Source: Ectocarpus siliculosus
Lineage: Eukaryota > Sar > Phaeophyceae > Ectocarpales > Ectocarpaceae
Length of the DNA: 10,784 nucleotides
Direction: 5' to 3'
Assembly: GCA_000310025.1 (NCBI GenBank)
Contig: FN649741.1
Location: 2,799,772 to 2,810,555 of the forward strand
Shown: positions 1 to 7,532 of the stretch, one piece after another
Layout of the letters: each line of letters opens with the position of its first letter
Position numbering within the stretch: the stretch's first letter is position 1
Translations under genes and position numbers: made by a program
Notes under the pieces: model-generated
Told to the model about the DNA's origin: nothing
Seen by the model: only the letters and a program-made list of their open reading frames with translations
The model's database searches: none

Positions 1-294
1 GCAGCGTTTCGAGTAGAAAACAACGTTCGGTCCGGGTCGTCTGAAAGATATGGCCAAGTCGTGTTCATGTTGGTATCCCTTACATGTATTCACGAATCTC
101 CAAGTCCGCACCGTCTCCATGGAGGCTTCGTTCATCATGTATGCCAGCAATTTCATCTCACGTTTTTCAAGGGTTTCGTCGTATGCTACGAACAACTCCC
201 GGACCCAAACCAACCCTACCCGCGTTTTCGCCTTGGGTGTTGTCTTGCGTATGTTTTTCAACCAAAAATCTCTCCGCCTCCACGCCGTTTTCAT
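1..294 (-). CDS. Open reading frame of unknown function, running off the left edge
   Basis: The minus-strand frame is open from 339 to base 1 (113 codons). Its first ATG is at 294, leaving 98 codons in the window. The composition is protein-like, rich in Lys, Arg, Glu and aromatics, e.g. ELFVAYDETLEKREMKLLAY. I do not recognise a family. It could be a further exon of the NEMP gene: an acceptor TCAAG|C at 298 has phase 2, which matches the possible donor at the end of exon 9. It could also be part of the next gene, a decayed element, or chance. The overlapping plus-strand frame (50-487) looks less protein-like. Confidence 0.25.
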   Translation of the reverse strand, partial: MKTAWRRRDFWLKNIRKTTPKAKTRVGLVWVRELFVAYDETLEKREMKLLAYMMNEASMETVRTWRFVNTCKGYQHEHDLAISFRRPGPNVVFYSKRC

Positions 295-489
295 GTTGCT
301 TGACCCCAAAACCGTGAATCGCAACGGTTCCGAAGAACGTCAACCGAAACAAGACGGCAGTAACACAGCACCGGGAATAACGTCCAGCACTATGACAGAC
401 TGTCTTTGGTCTCTGCGCGCTACGCTACACAGACGGTCCTGCCCCGAACTGTCACAACATAATCTCCCCTACCCCATTGCTGCGTAACC

Positions 490-642
490 TCACCTCGCGC
501 ATGGGACAGCAATAGCGTGCTCTCTCTCTCTCTCTCTCTCTCTTGGCTTTTTCGGCACGTCAACAGCACCTGCACCTAACCGTACGGCCTCCAGGCGAAC
601 AACCTCCGGCAACGGACTGCTACCATCTCCTACGCCGACCCC
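490..642 (-). CDS. NEMP: NEMP gene exon 9, tentative C-terminal exon
   Basis: A phase-0 acceptor (TTGCCGCAG|GGG) opens a frame of 50 residues beginning GVGVGDGSSPLPEVVRLEAV and ending IAVPCAR, followed by TGA at 492-490. It includes an Arg-Glu alternation from an AG dinucleotide run. Only reading frame and splice phase support it; I see no clear similarity to the family's C-terminal tail. The TGA also forms part of GAG|GTGAGG, a good phase-2 donor, so the exon may be internal and end at 494. Confidence 0.4.
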   Translation of the reverse strand, partial: GVGVGDGSSPLPEVVRLEAVRLGAGAVDVPKKPREREREREHAIAVPCAR

Positions 643-3600
643 CTGCGGCAAAACTCGAACTAGTTTCAGTACAGCAGTGTCCTCTTGGATCAAAGGAAAC
701 TTACAACAATGAAAACAGAGACGCACGCTGCTATGCCTCAAAAAACATTTGACGCGTGATAGAACGGAGGATGTAAACATGTGTAGACAGCCAAGACTGA
801 CTCACCTTCTTGGTGAGGGACCAGTCGTTGCACGTGCTCTCGCGCAGGGCGGCTATCGCTTCGCGGGTGTACGCGTCCCCCTGCGCTTCGTATTCCTCCT
901 GGGACAGCTGATTCCCTGCACGGTACCACCTGGAGCTGCCGAGATCATTATCATCATCATCGACAACGACAGCAAACGAGAGGCAACAAGAGAGCAACAA
1001 AAGAGCATGAACAAGCGTTCACAACGACGATGACATTCATGGCGGGCAAATGCTTGTGTGCCATGTAGAATAGGTCCAGCTTGAGTGATGAACGCAAGTC
1101 TGACATAACATTGGGCATCGTCGTCGCCTTTCATCGTCCTTTGTTGCACACAATCACTCACACCGGCACAACCGCTAGAATTACCGGTTCTGCATGTTCG
1201 CTCGCATTCGCATTTTCTTGTGCAAGGAATTCCCAAGGGTACAGTAGTGCGACAACGCAAAGGTGAGAAAGAATGTGACGAAGAGGGGTGCACCACCCTG
1301 GCTGCACCACCCTAAATATGCCCCGCTTATTTATTACTTCTTTAGCGTAAGTAAGTCATCACACGGGCGACGTGATCACACCCCGTTTCTACCTCACGCC
1401 GCAGTAATCACACTCCCTTCAGCAGGTGGGGGTGCTGTGAGCGCGCTGCATCACACGGACGCCATTATCACACACGCCATTGTTACTACACAACCCTTTT
1501 GGTGAGGTTCTGCGAGTGCACTCTTCATCCCACGGGTAACACGAGACCCCACACCCCCTACACAATCCCAAAAACGGGTGATGACTTCTGAGCCCCCAAA
1601 ATGCTATAAATCTCACGGGTGTGGTTTCATACATAACCTATGGTAGTGGTGCTCCCCTCTACCGTGCTCACCTATTGCACCACATGTTGTAGCGGCGGGC
1701 GTAGTGGGCGAGGGTCGGGGCCATCAGGGCCAAAACCACCAGTGCCTGGGGTTGGAGGAAGGCAATCGTCATCAAGCATTGTAGGAAACACACACACGCA
1801 CACACAACAAAAAGAGGAAAGCAGGCGTGTTGCTTCGAAGGGTAAACTCGAACCGTAAGTTGCCAACGTGCGAAGCAGGCACCACCCTCAGACACAAGGG
1901 AAGGACATACACACACACAAAAAGAAAATACTGCAGTGGCATCGCGTGGCGAAAAAAAAAGCGAACGCAATCGCCACACGTGCCTCCACCCCCCGGATTG
2001 ACAACGTACGAACACTTTCCTCAGATACGGTAGAAGCACACACACACAAAAAAAACAAAAAAAACGCAAGATGCATGTGTCGTGGCGATAAAAGAAGCGA
2101 ACGCAATCGCTACACCCTCCTCCTCCCTTGGAGGGGTGGCGGAGCGCGGGGGGGTGGGGGGTGGGGGGTGGGGGGGCGTATGGTCCGCCTTATCTACCGA
2201 ATAACGCGCAAACTGACCAAGCACATCGGAGATACACTTGTGGGAGATATTGGCTGTCCTCCAAACCACCACCACCACCCCGTCCCCCGCGATGTGTCTG
2301 CCGCCTGGACCGCATTTCTCCAAATGGGACTGTCTTTCTTTCTGCCTCCTCCTCTCTGCCCATCTGTCTGTCCGTCTGACTCTCTCTGTATCCGGAATCC
2401 CGCCCATCTGAATCATCAACTCATGGTGGAACCACTATACGGGGTTCCGGTGAGCGAGCAAAAAACAAAAAAACTCCCCCGGATAAACAGACCCAAACGC
2501 CGCCAGATTGGGGGTTGGCACACTCCCGCCTCTCACCAAAGACCGCGGGCAGAACAAAGAAGAGAAGGGGGGGAGGGGAGGAATGTCGGAGACGGCATTC
2601 ACGTCCAAAAGCAGGACTCACGGGGAAGGAAGGCACGACGAAACGCGCACGACTGACTCACCATCCCGACGTCTGTGTCAGAAACGCCATTGTATACCAA
2701 GAAAACGCCTGAGAAGGTCAGCACCCTGCGGATGCACGCCTGGCCATTGAACCTTGAAAAACAGAAGAATTTTGGAATGAATCGGAGAGGGCACGGCAGT
2801 GGCAGCGTCATTCGCCGTTTGTTGTCGAGCATAGCGACGGCAAAGGCAGGGAACGAAGCGGGCTGCGCGTAGTGCTGGTACATAAAGGTGCAGAACTAGC
2901 GCTTCTGAGAAGTTGACCCAACAGCGGCAGCACAGCGGCAGCACAGCGACACGAAGAACTTGACTTCGACGCTTGAACGCCCTCGGCACAAGGAGAAGGA
3001 ATTTCAACCGAGCAGTTTTAACGCGTAGCTGTCTACCGTAAACAGCCGGTTGGAGTGTGGGGGGGGGGGAGTTCCTAAACGTTATCGTCGAGCGGTGGAT
3101 AAAAGAAAAGCGCACCAGGTTCCGCGAGCCTCGTCCGCCTCCTCCAGGAACAGCCCCTGCCGCCACGTGGTGAGCACGCCCGCCAGCCCCGACGCCGCGA
3201 AGAACGCCTTGCCCGCCCAGGGGAAGCTCGACAACCCCATTTTCCAGAACGCCTGCTCCAAGCCGTCCGGATGTGGCGGCAGAGAGACAACACGTGCGGT
3301 AGGGGTAAGAGCGCGGGGGCGTGCGCGAAGGTGGGCTGTGCGCGTGCGGTGCACGAACGAGAGGACAAGGGTGTTCCGACAGAAGCTGTGGTTCTATCGA
3401 AAGGCCTACAGTACAGCGCCACGCCAGGAAAAATCGGTCTTAAGTCGTGTCGGTTGGGGCGCACGCAGCTCTTCACCACGTGGGAGGCATTGTGTGCTAA
3501 ACGACCTTCACCATTGCTCCTAGGGAAAAGAGTCGTACGGGTTATTGCCAAGTGAACTCGGCCTGCTTGAAACACCAAGCAACGTTGCTCAATCTCGACA

Positions 3601-6516
3601 GTGCTGTTGTGGCGCCGATGCCCGTTCTTGGAGCCATTTTTTTCATCCAGAAAACGCCAAACGGAGTACATCCAGGGAAGCTACACACTACCACGCCAAA
3701 CGAATCTTTCTTGCCTATCTTCTATGAAAGAGAGAGAGACGGAGAGGTCGTCGTCAAGCACCCTACGTCGCCAAGCAACATTTCAAAAAGGAACACAGAA
3801 GGCACACAAGCATCCAACATACCAACATCACGCCGGGTAGGTTGCTGAGCAGCTCGGCAGGAGACGGGATGTGGTCTACCCCTGCCGCCACCACAAGCCA
3901 CGTCACGACCCCGCCCAACATCAGGAACCTGCAGCAAAAAAAACACCCATCGCACGGATCAGGGAGACAAGGGGGCGGGGGGGCGTTAGAGAGGAGCGAG
4001 GCCCTCGTACCAAGGGTCACAACAAGACACGAGGCCAACAACGGCGGTGGCGTTTACGTTCTTTTCATGTGGTCGACGAGACTAGTCCCCACCGACCGAA
4101 GCACCACACGACGCCCTACCGCGGCTCGGGCTTCCGTCTTCATTTCTCCCTTGTGCCGTACAAACCGAACCCTCTGACTAAAAAACAAATCACACACCTG
4201 AGCAAAGACCGGCGAGGGTTCTTGACGGCGCGCAGCACCGCCGCCGCCGCCCCGACCACCCCCCCGAGCAACGCCGACAGCAGGTAGTGGAACGCCCGGG
4301 ACTCGCTGAGGGGCTGGGCCACGAGCAGGAGCGCCACTCCCGTCAGCAGCATCGCGGCGTAGACCGGCACCGCGACGCTCGGCGGCAGGCCCAGCCTGAC
4401 CGCCGAAGCGTGGAGGGCTACCAGCGCGTCCGATACAGCCGTCGCCGCCGCGGATTCTCGCCCATCGGCCGAGCTTGCCCTAGGAGACGCCGCCCCCGCT
4501 GCCGTCGTCGCCAGGCTGTACGTGCGGAGTCGGACGGCGGAGGTCGACTCTACGCTCTCCGCGCTGAAGCCGCCGCCGCCGCCGCCGCCGCCGCTTCTTC
4601 CTCCCCGCTTGCTGACGTCCCCCACCTCCACGTGCAGGCAGGGCTCGCGTCCCGGAGACGCTCGGATCGTGCACGGGCCGCGGCCCGCGCACTCGCAAAC
4701 TCCGCCGCCGCCCCCGCCGATGATTGCGCTAATAGCATCACCACCACCAGCAGCCGAAGAGACCCACGCCTGCGCCATCGTCGAAACCCAGCCGCTTGGC
4801 TGTTGCGCCGAAGCCTTGGCCTCGGTTGCCACGCGGCAAGGGCGAGACACCACCTTCCCGGGGAAAGGGGCGTCCGAGGAGCAGAGCTTGCGCACAAGGC
4901 CGGGCACGAACGCGGGCATTCCCGCTGCCGCCGCCGCCGTCGCGGGGGCGGCGGGCGGCTGGGGGTGGAGGGGCGGGGCGACCAGCGAGCAGGCCAGCTC
5001 CAGGAGGCGGGGGCGGTTCTCCACCAGCACGAGTCGCTGCGAGAGATCGTTGTAGGCCGAGCCGCCTTTCTGGTTCACCTATGGTATTTGGTCCGTTCGT
5101 TTCGCCGACAAAGGGAGAACGTGGTCGGGCGGGGGGGGGGGTTGGCAGCTCAGATGGCACGATTTCACGTGGTTCACCAAGGGAACGGGTGGCCGTCGAT
5201 GTAGGGGCTAAGAATCGTAGCGCATTGCGGCGCTCGTGAACTTGAACAGCATGACACAAGATAGCTTTCGTGAGGGTGGCGTGGGGCAGGCCATGTCCCA
5301 CGGAAGCAAAAAGACGGTAAAGGTAGCCTTGAAGGGGTGTCGCCAACTTTCAACACTTCATGGGAAAACACGTCGGAGAACACCATCGATGTCTCCGCCT
5401 CATCACTCGCCATGTACTACGCGGAGATCGGCTGGCCGTAGACCGACCGCAGCCGACTCAAACAGAAGAGGCTGCTCACCTCGAACACCGCGTCGCTGAA
5501 CCACCCGGGCATCCCTCCCAGCATCCCGAAGAGGTGGGACACCGGGGCCGTGACCACCGCAAGCGCTTGCCACCCGATGCCCGCGTCGCTGCCCGCGGAA
5601 GAGGCTGCGTCTAGCGTGCTCCCTGTTTTCGCTGCGAACTCAGCGCCCTCCCGCGACGCGTTGTCAGCGCTCGGTACGATCTTGCGTAGATAGGGAGTGT
5701 TGTGCATCATGAATGGTGGGTGGGAATGCAGCGTTGTTTATATTACTATTTGGAGAAAGTGCGTGTTCCCACTGCTGTAGGTCTGAGCAATACTCTGGGA
5801 GCACGGCAGTAGTAGAGTCATTCCTGTAGGTGCTGAGCGGCGAGCCATCGTGGATGCCACGTGGCGGCGGTTGGTGTTTACTCTCGTTCGCACGCGTCGT
5901 GGGGTGAACGAACGCCAAAAACAATTAATGATCTTGTACACATGCATATTATAGCAGCGTGCCGCTCGACAGCTGTGTGCCCTTCGCGCAACCACGCCGT
6001 TGTTCTTGTCGTTGTCTCCTTCCTCGAACATGGCACGCGCCGCCTACATGGCACGCCCAGGCGCCTGACAGACGGACTGCTAGGTTGTAGTATGTACCAC
6101 GGAGAGACGCACCGCAAACACTGCAGTAGTCCACGCCATACCGAACGCAAATAAAAAATTCTGAACGCTGCACGCAACACCGAAACACCCGATTCTCGTA
6201 CACACCCGCTGCGCGTTCTCCCAAGACCTCTCGAGCTTGCTGCGCAGGTGGCTCCACACGCCCTTGACTGTAAGCCCCCCGTCGGCGGCTGCGGCGGCGT
6301 CCCGGTGACTCCCTACGTCGCACCGGAGCAGCTCAAACTCCATATTCATCATCTCCGCGGGAGTCGCCGCAGTAGTGCCGCCTGCTGGCTGCGGCGGCGG
6401 CGGCGGCGGGCGGTCGGGCTTGGGGATGGTCCCCTCCGTCTTCCCCACGAACTCGATTCGGACGCCATCCTGCTCGCCCGTCTCGACCTCGACGGCACCC
6501 TCCCCAATGTGCGGCG

Positions 6517-6554
<38 letters not shown>

Positions 6555-6744
6555 TTGTCGTCGGTGCAAGAAGACCCGGCGGCGGCCGCTGCCGAGCAGG
6601 TGGCGTCGCCAGCGCTGGCAACGAAAGCAGCAGCGGCGGCGGCGGCGTCGTCGTCGTCGTCGATATCAGCTAGGTCCTCGTCCTCGCTCACCGCGTTTCC
6701 CTCCTCCCCAGCCGCAGGTCCTGATTCCGTTTGAAATTTCTCCA

Positions 6745-6776
<32 letters not shown>

Positions 6777-6907
6777 GGTTGCGGTGGGTCTCGCTGCTCG
6801 GGCGCAACCACCGCGACCTCCTCCGCGAGCGCCCTGCCCACAGAAGCACAGGAAAGGTAGACCGACGTCGACAGGATCGCGCCGATCACGCGCACAGGAG
6901 TGCGCAT
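490..6907 (-). CDS. NEMP: NEMP/TMEM194 (PNET2-like) nuclear envelope integral membrane protein, 9 exons
   Basis: NEMP proteins sit in the inner nuclear membrane, stiffen the nuclear envelope and contact chromatin-side partners. Exons joined on the minus strand: 6907-6206, 5680-5480, 5069-4198, 3928-3823, 3252-3116, 2752-2662, 1745-1672, 935-806, 642-490. Intron phases 0,0,2,0,2,0,2,0 all match across junctions, giving about 821 residues. Signal peptide 1-28. Residues 29 to about 530 are lumenal and largely low complexity, including CLHVEV (445-450), which aligns with CLKVEI in human NEMP1. Hydrophobic segments lie near 533-553, 562-583, 593-609, 640-657, 683-696 and 704-715. LSESRAFHY (555-563) fits the family pattern LSxSxxFYY at the TM1-TM2 turn. 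LSQEEYEAQG followed by T and LRE (738-760) matches the family's cytoplasmic LTEEEYxxQG...T...LRE motif. Animal NEMPs have roughly 420-450 residues, so the excess here is lumenal. Identity is from recalled family motifs, not a search. The C-terminal end is uncertain (see exon 9). Confidence 0.85.
520..543 (+). repeat. (CT)12 microsatellite
   Basis: Twelve perfect CT units. On the minus strand the run reads as AG units inside tentative NEMP exon 9 and encodes alternating Arg and Glu. Confidence 0.95.
806..935 (-). CDS. NEMP: NEMP gene exon 8: nucleoplasmic EEYxxQG helix
   Basis: One base completes codon 728, then 43 codons follow (729-771). LSQEEYEAQG (738-747), then T751 and LRE (758-760), then DW (765-766), is the clearest family signature outside the membrane part; human NEMP1 has LTEEEYRIQG...TRKALEELRE. 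The donor AAG|GTGAGT is strong and phase 0. Two phase-2 acceptors lie six bases apart (exon starts 935 or 929), giving S-S-R or just R at the junction. Confidence 0.85.
936..1671 (-). other. NEMP intron 7 (736 bases)
   Basis: No gene found. It contains an 11-base direct repeat TGCACCACCCT (1289-1299 and 1303-1313) and five copies of ATCACAC between 1358 and 1473. The rest is unremarkable on both strands. Confidence 0.75.
1358..1473 (+). repeat. Cluster of five ATCACAC motifs
   Basis: Copies start at 1358, 1375, 1407, 1450 and 1467. The first and last pairs both have 17-base spacing, and their first members continue with CGG then CG, suggesting a decayed duplication with a 92-base offset. Confidence 0.5.
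1672..1745 (-). CDS. NEMP: NEMP gene exon 7: last hydrophobic segment
   Basis: This exon encodes 24 residues (704-727), starting ALVVLALMAPTLAHYARRY, plus two bases of codon 728. It fits the last hydrophobic segment and basic exit of the family (animal: HIALAIIIIAL). The acceptor follows a strong pyrimidine tract (CCTCCAACCCCAG) and the donor is AATAG|GTGAGC, phase 2. Confidence 0.8.
1864..2128 (+). repeat. Decayed tandem duplication, two copies about 137 bases apart
   Basis: CAACGTGCGAA at 1864 recurs as CAACGTACGAA at 2002. A CCTCAGA motif, a CA tract and an A-rich stretch follow in both copies. GCGAACGCAATCGC at 1961 recurs at 2097. Offsets are 136-138 bases and the copies have diverged by point changes and small indels. 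Confidence 0.7.
2148..2176 (+). repeat. Four G-runs with single-T loops (G-quadruplex-type sequence)
   Basis: Runs of 7, 6, 6 and 7 G are separated by single T bases. It lies in NEMP intron 6, on the template strand of that gene, so the transcript carries the C-rich complement. Confidence 0.85.
2662..2752 (-). CDS. NEMP: NEMP gene exon 6: TM5
   Basis: One base completes codon 673 (Trp), then 30 codons follow (674-703). The exon carries RRVLTFSGVFLVYNG and then VSDTDVGM, which align with the family segment reading TWTLQLMG...MYSGIQIP in human NEMP1. The acceptor is TTTTTCAAG|G and the donor GGGATG|GTGAGT is strong. The phase fit with both neighbouring exons supports the call. Confidence 0.8.
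2753..3115 (-). other. NEMP intron 5 (363 bases)
   Basis: No gene found. It contains a short tandem array of a CAGCGGCA-type unit near 2920-2951 and an 11-G run at 3059-3069. A plus-strand frame through it has no protein-like features. Confidence 0.75.
3116..3252 (-). CDS. NEMP: NEMP gene exon 5: TM4
   Basis: This exon encodes residues 628-672 plus two bases of codon 673 (Trp). AGKAFFAASGLAGVLTTWRQG is the membrane segment and following basic turn, matching the segment before YKYGP in animal NEMPs. An acidic stretch, LEEADEARG, follows. The acceptor is GAGCAG|GCG. The donor ACCTG|GTGCGC is phase 2 and somewhat weaker than the others. Confidence 0.8.
3253..3822 (-). other. NEMP intron 4 (570 bases)
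   Basis: No gene, clear repeat or recognisable element seen, apart from a short purine (GA) run near 3727-3745. Several short open frames cross it on both strands without coding character. Confidence 0.75.
3823..3928 (-). CDS. NEMP: NEMP gene exon 4: TM3
   Basis: One base completes codon 592 (Arg), then 35 codons follow (593-627). FLMLGGVVTWLVVAAGV is a hydrophobic segment matching the GGWSFSLYL position of animal NEMPs. The acceptor follows a T-run (TTTGCTGCAG) and the donor TTG|GTATGT is strong. Phases (2 in, 0 out) agree with exons 3 and 5. Confidence 0.8.
4198..5069 (-). CDS. NEMP: NEMP gene exon 3: lumenal domain end, TM1 and TM2
   Basis: This 872-base exon encodes residues 302-591 plus two bases of codon 592. 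It carries a lumenal Cys cluster (C426, C428, C434, C445), a G8 run (461-468) encoded by GGC repeats, then TM1 (about 533-553), the LSESRAFHY turn and TM2 (about 562-583), followed by the basic KNPRR. This is the most diagnostic membrane part of the family. The acceptor is AACCAG|AAA and the donor CTCAG|GTGTGT (phase 2). GC content is far above that of the flanking introns. Confidence 0.85.
4569..4592 (+). repeat. (GCC)8 trinucleotide run within NEMP exon 3
   Basis: Eight perfect GCC units. Read as GGC on the minus strand they encode Gly 461-468 of the NEMP protein. Confidence 0.9.
5070..5479 (-). other. NEMP intron 2 (410 bases)
   Basis: No gene found. It includes an 11-G run at 5131-5141; otherwise nothing notable. 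Open frames on both strands extend from the GC-rich exon 3 and are shadows of it. Confidence 0.75.
5480..5680 (-). CDS. NEMP: NEMP gene exon 2
   Basis: This exon encodes 67 residues (235-301), starting IVPSADN and ending SDAVFE. It contains a small hydrophobic stretch, GWQALAVVTAPVSHL, followed by Gly/Met-rich sequence. The donor GAG|GTGAGC is strong. The acceptor CGCAAG|ATC follows a pyrimidine-rich stretch and is the phase-0 acceptor; other nearby AGs would give phase 1. Both ends are phase 0, so skipping the exon would keep the frame. Confidence 0.7.
5681..6205 (-). other. NEMP intron 1 (525 bases)
   Basis: No gene or repeat recognised. It is bounded by donor GTGTGT (minus strand, 6205) and acceptor CGCAAG (5681). 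Confidence 0.7.
6206..6907 (-). CDS. NEMP: NEMP gene exon 1: signal peptide and polyQ/polyA lumenal region
   Basis: This exon encodes residues 1-234. The ATG at 6907 is the first in its frame; the frame stays open upstream to about 7114 but holds no other ATG. Residues 1-28 form a signal peptide: Arg residues, a hydrophobic core and an A-L-A cleavage site. Then follow Q10 (45-54), an acidic stretch with D5A7 (83-94), A5 (106-110), Q11 (120-130) and a proline run (167-172). More ordered sequence appears near 148-158 (GVRIEFVGKTEG) and in a basic helix at 218-234. The donor is CGG|GTGTGT, phase 0. Confidence 0.8.
6518..6550 (+). repeat. (CTG)11 run encoding Q11 on the minus strand
   Basis: Eleven perfect CTG units (CAG on the coding strand) in NEMP exon 1, encoding Gln 120-130. 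Pure CAG codons suggest a young, unstable repeat. Confidence 0.95.
6746..6775 (+). repeat. (CTG)10 run encoding Q10 on the minus strand
   Basis: Ten perfect CTG units in the same frame as the run at 6518, encoding Gln 45-54 of the NEMP protein, 16 residues after the predicted signal peptide cleavage site. Confidence 0.95.
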
Positions 6908-7418
6908 GATCCTCCTTCTTCTAGTGCACACAGCAGCAGTAGCACGCGTACCCAAACCAACAAGGATCGTGCGCTGTAGATCGGATGCCGGGTCTTGCCT
7001 TGCTGTTGTGGATGCCCGCCTTTTCCTTCCTGACAACACCTCGCGCAGAAGTGCTCCTCGCTGTGCGAGTGCCTCTCGGCCCCCGCCAACAGCGGACGTA
7101 CGTAATAGAGACAAAGGATCTCTACCTCTCTTGCCCGATCATTGCGGCAGCGTGTCTCTCTGTCTGTCGTGTCTCTCTCACTCGCGCTGGTGGGGGCTCT
7201 CCGGCTTAGATAGACACCCCCCCCAATGATTTCGCGGGGCAGGGAGTAAAGTCAGCGTGACGGTTTCATTTTTTTACGACGTCACGACGACCACACTTTT
7301 TCTCTCGGTTTTTCGCCCGCGTTTCCACTCTGCGCTACTTGTACAGCAGTTGTGGTTCTGGACTCTCTACAGTATATGAGGCAACTGTCCTCGTAGAAAA
7401 AAGGAGAGGAGATCAGTT
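6908..7418. promoter_or_regulatory. Shared upstream region of two head-to-head genes
   Basis: These 511 bases separate the start codons of the minus-strand NEMP gene and the plus-strand EF-hand gene, so both promoters and 5' leaders should lie here. Visible elements are a pyrimidine-rich CT/TCTG stretch (about 7130-7200), a CRE/bZIP-like GACGTCAC (7278-7285) beside a T-run, and TATATG (7373-7378) about 45 bases before the EF-hand ATG. Which element serves which gene cannot be told from sequence. Confidence 0.55.
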
Positions 7419-7532
7419 ATGGCGTTCGTATCGGAGGATCGGGTAGACCTGCTCGAGGAAAAGATGCGTTCGAAAATCGAGACCATGACCGGTTTCAAGG
7501 ATCTCGAGGGGAAGAGCCGCGCTCTCGAAAAA
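7419..7532 (+). CDS. EF-hand gene exon 1
   Basis: Encodes residues 1-38, from MAFVSEDRVDLLEEKMRSKI to SRALEK: a charged helical lead-in before the first EF-hand. Donor GAAAAA|GTAAGA, phase 0. Confidence 0.85.

Larger units (their letters stand above)
1746..2661 (-). other. NEMP intron 6 (916 bases), rich in simple sequence
   Basis: The longest intron in the window. It holds CA-type tracts near 1787-1807, 1908-1919 and 2036-2048, A-rich stretches, a decayed tandem duplication (about 1864-2128), a G-run cluster (2148-2176) and a pyrimidine-rich stretch near 2330-2390. The 262-codon plus frame across it (1868-2656) is low-complexity sequence, not a gene. Confidence 0.75.

Noticed and set aside
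50-487. 145-codon plus-strand frame at the left end
   Set aside because: Composition is less protein-like than the opposite frame, there is no family resemblance, and no upstream signal is visible. The minus-strand frame was listed instead, at low confidence.
1289-1313. TGCACCACCCT direct repeat considered as a transposon end
   Set aside because: No matching inverted copy, target duplication or transposase was found nearby.
1868-2656. 262-codon plus-strand frame
   Set aside because: It crosses CA, A and G simple-sequence tracts in a well-supported NEMP intron and has no protein-like features.
4287-5204. Long open frames opposite or out of frame with NEMP exon 3 (plus 4287-5204, plus 4522-5055, minus 4738-5346)
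   Set aside because: They arise from the GC-rich, stop-poor exon 3. They are Arg/Pro/Gly-rich shadows with no domain pattern, whereas the chosen frame has membrane segments and splice-phase fit.
6248-6734. Plus-strand frames giving polyLeu or polyCys across the CTG runs (6248-6673, 6375-6734)
   Set aside because: They are the CAG repeats of NEMP exon 1 read on the wrong strand.
6908-7114. N-terminal extension of NEMP exon 1 upstream to 7114
   Set aside because: The frame is open but starts at a TTG and has no ATG before 6907. Starting at 6907 gives a proper signal peptide, and the extension would bury it.
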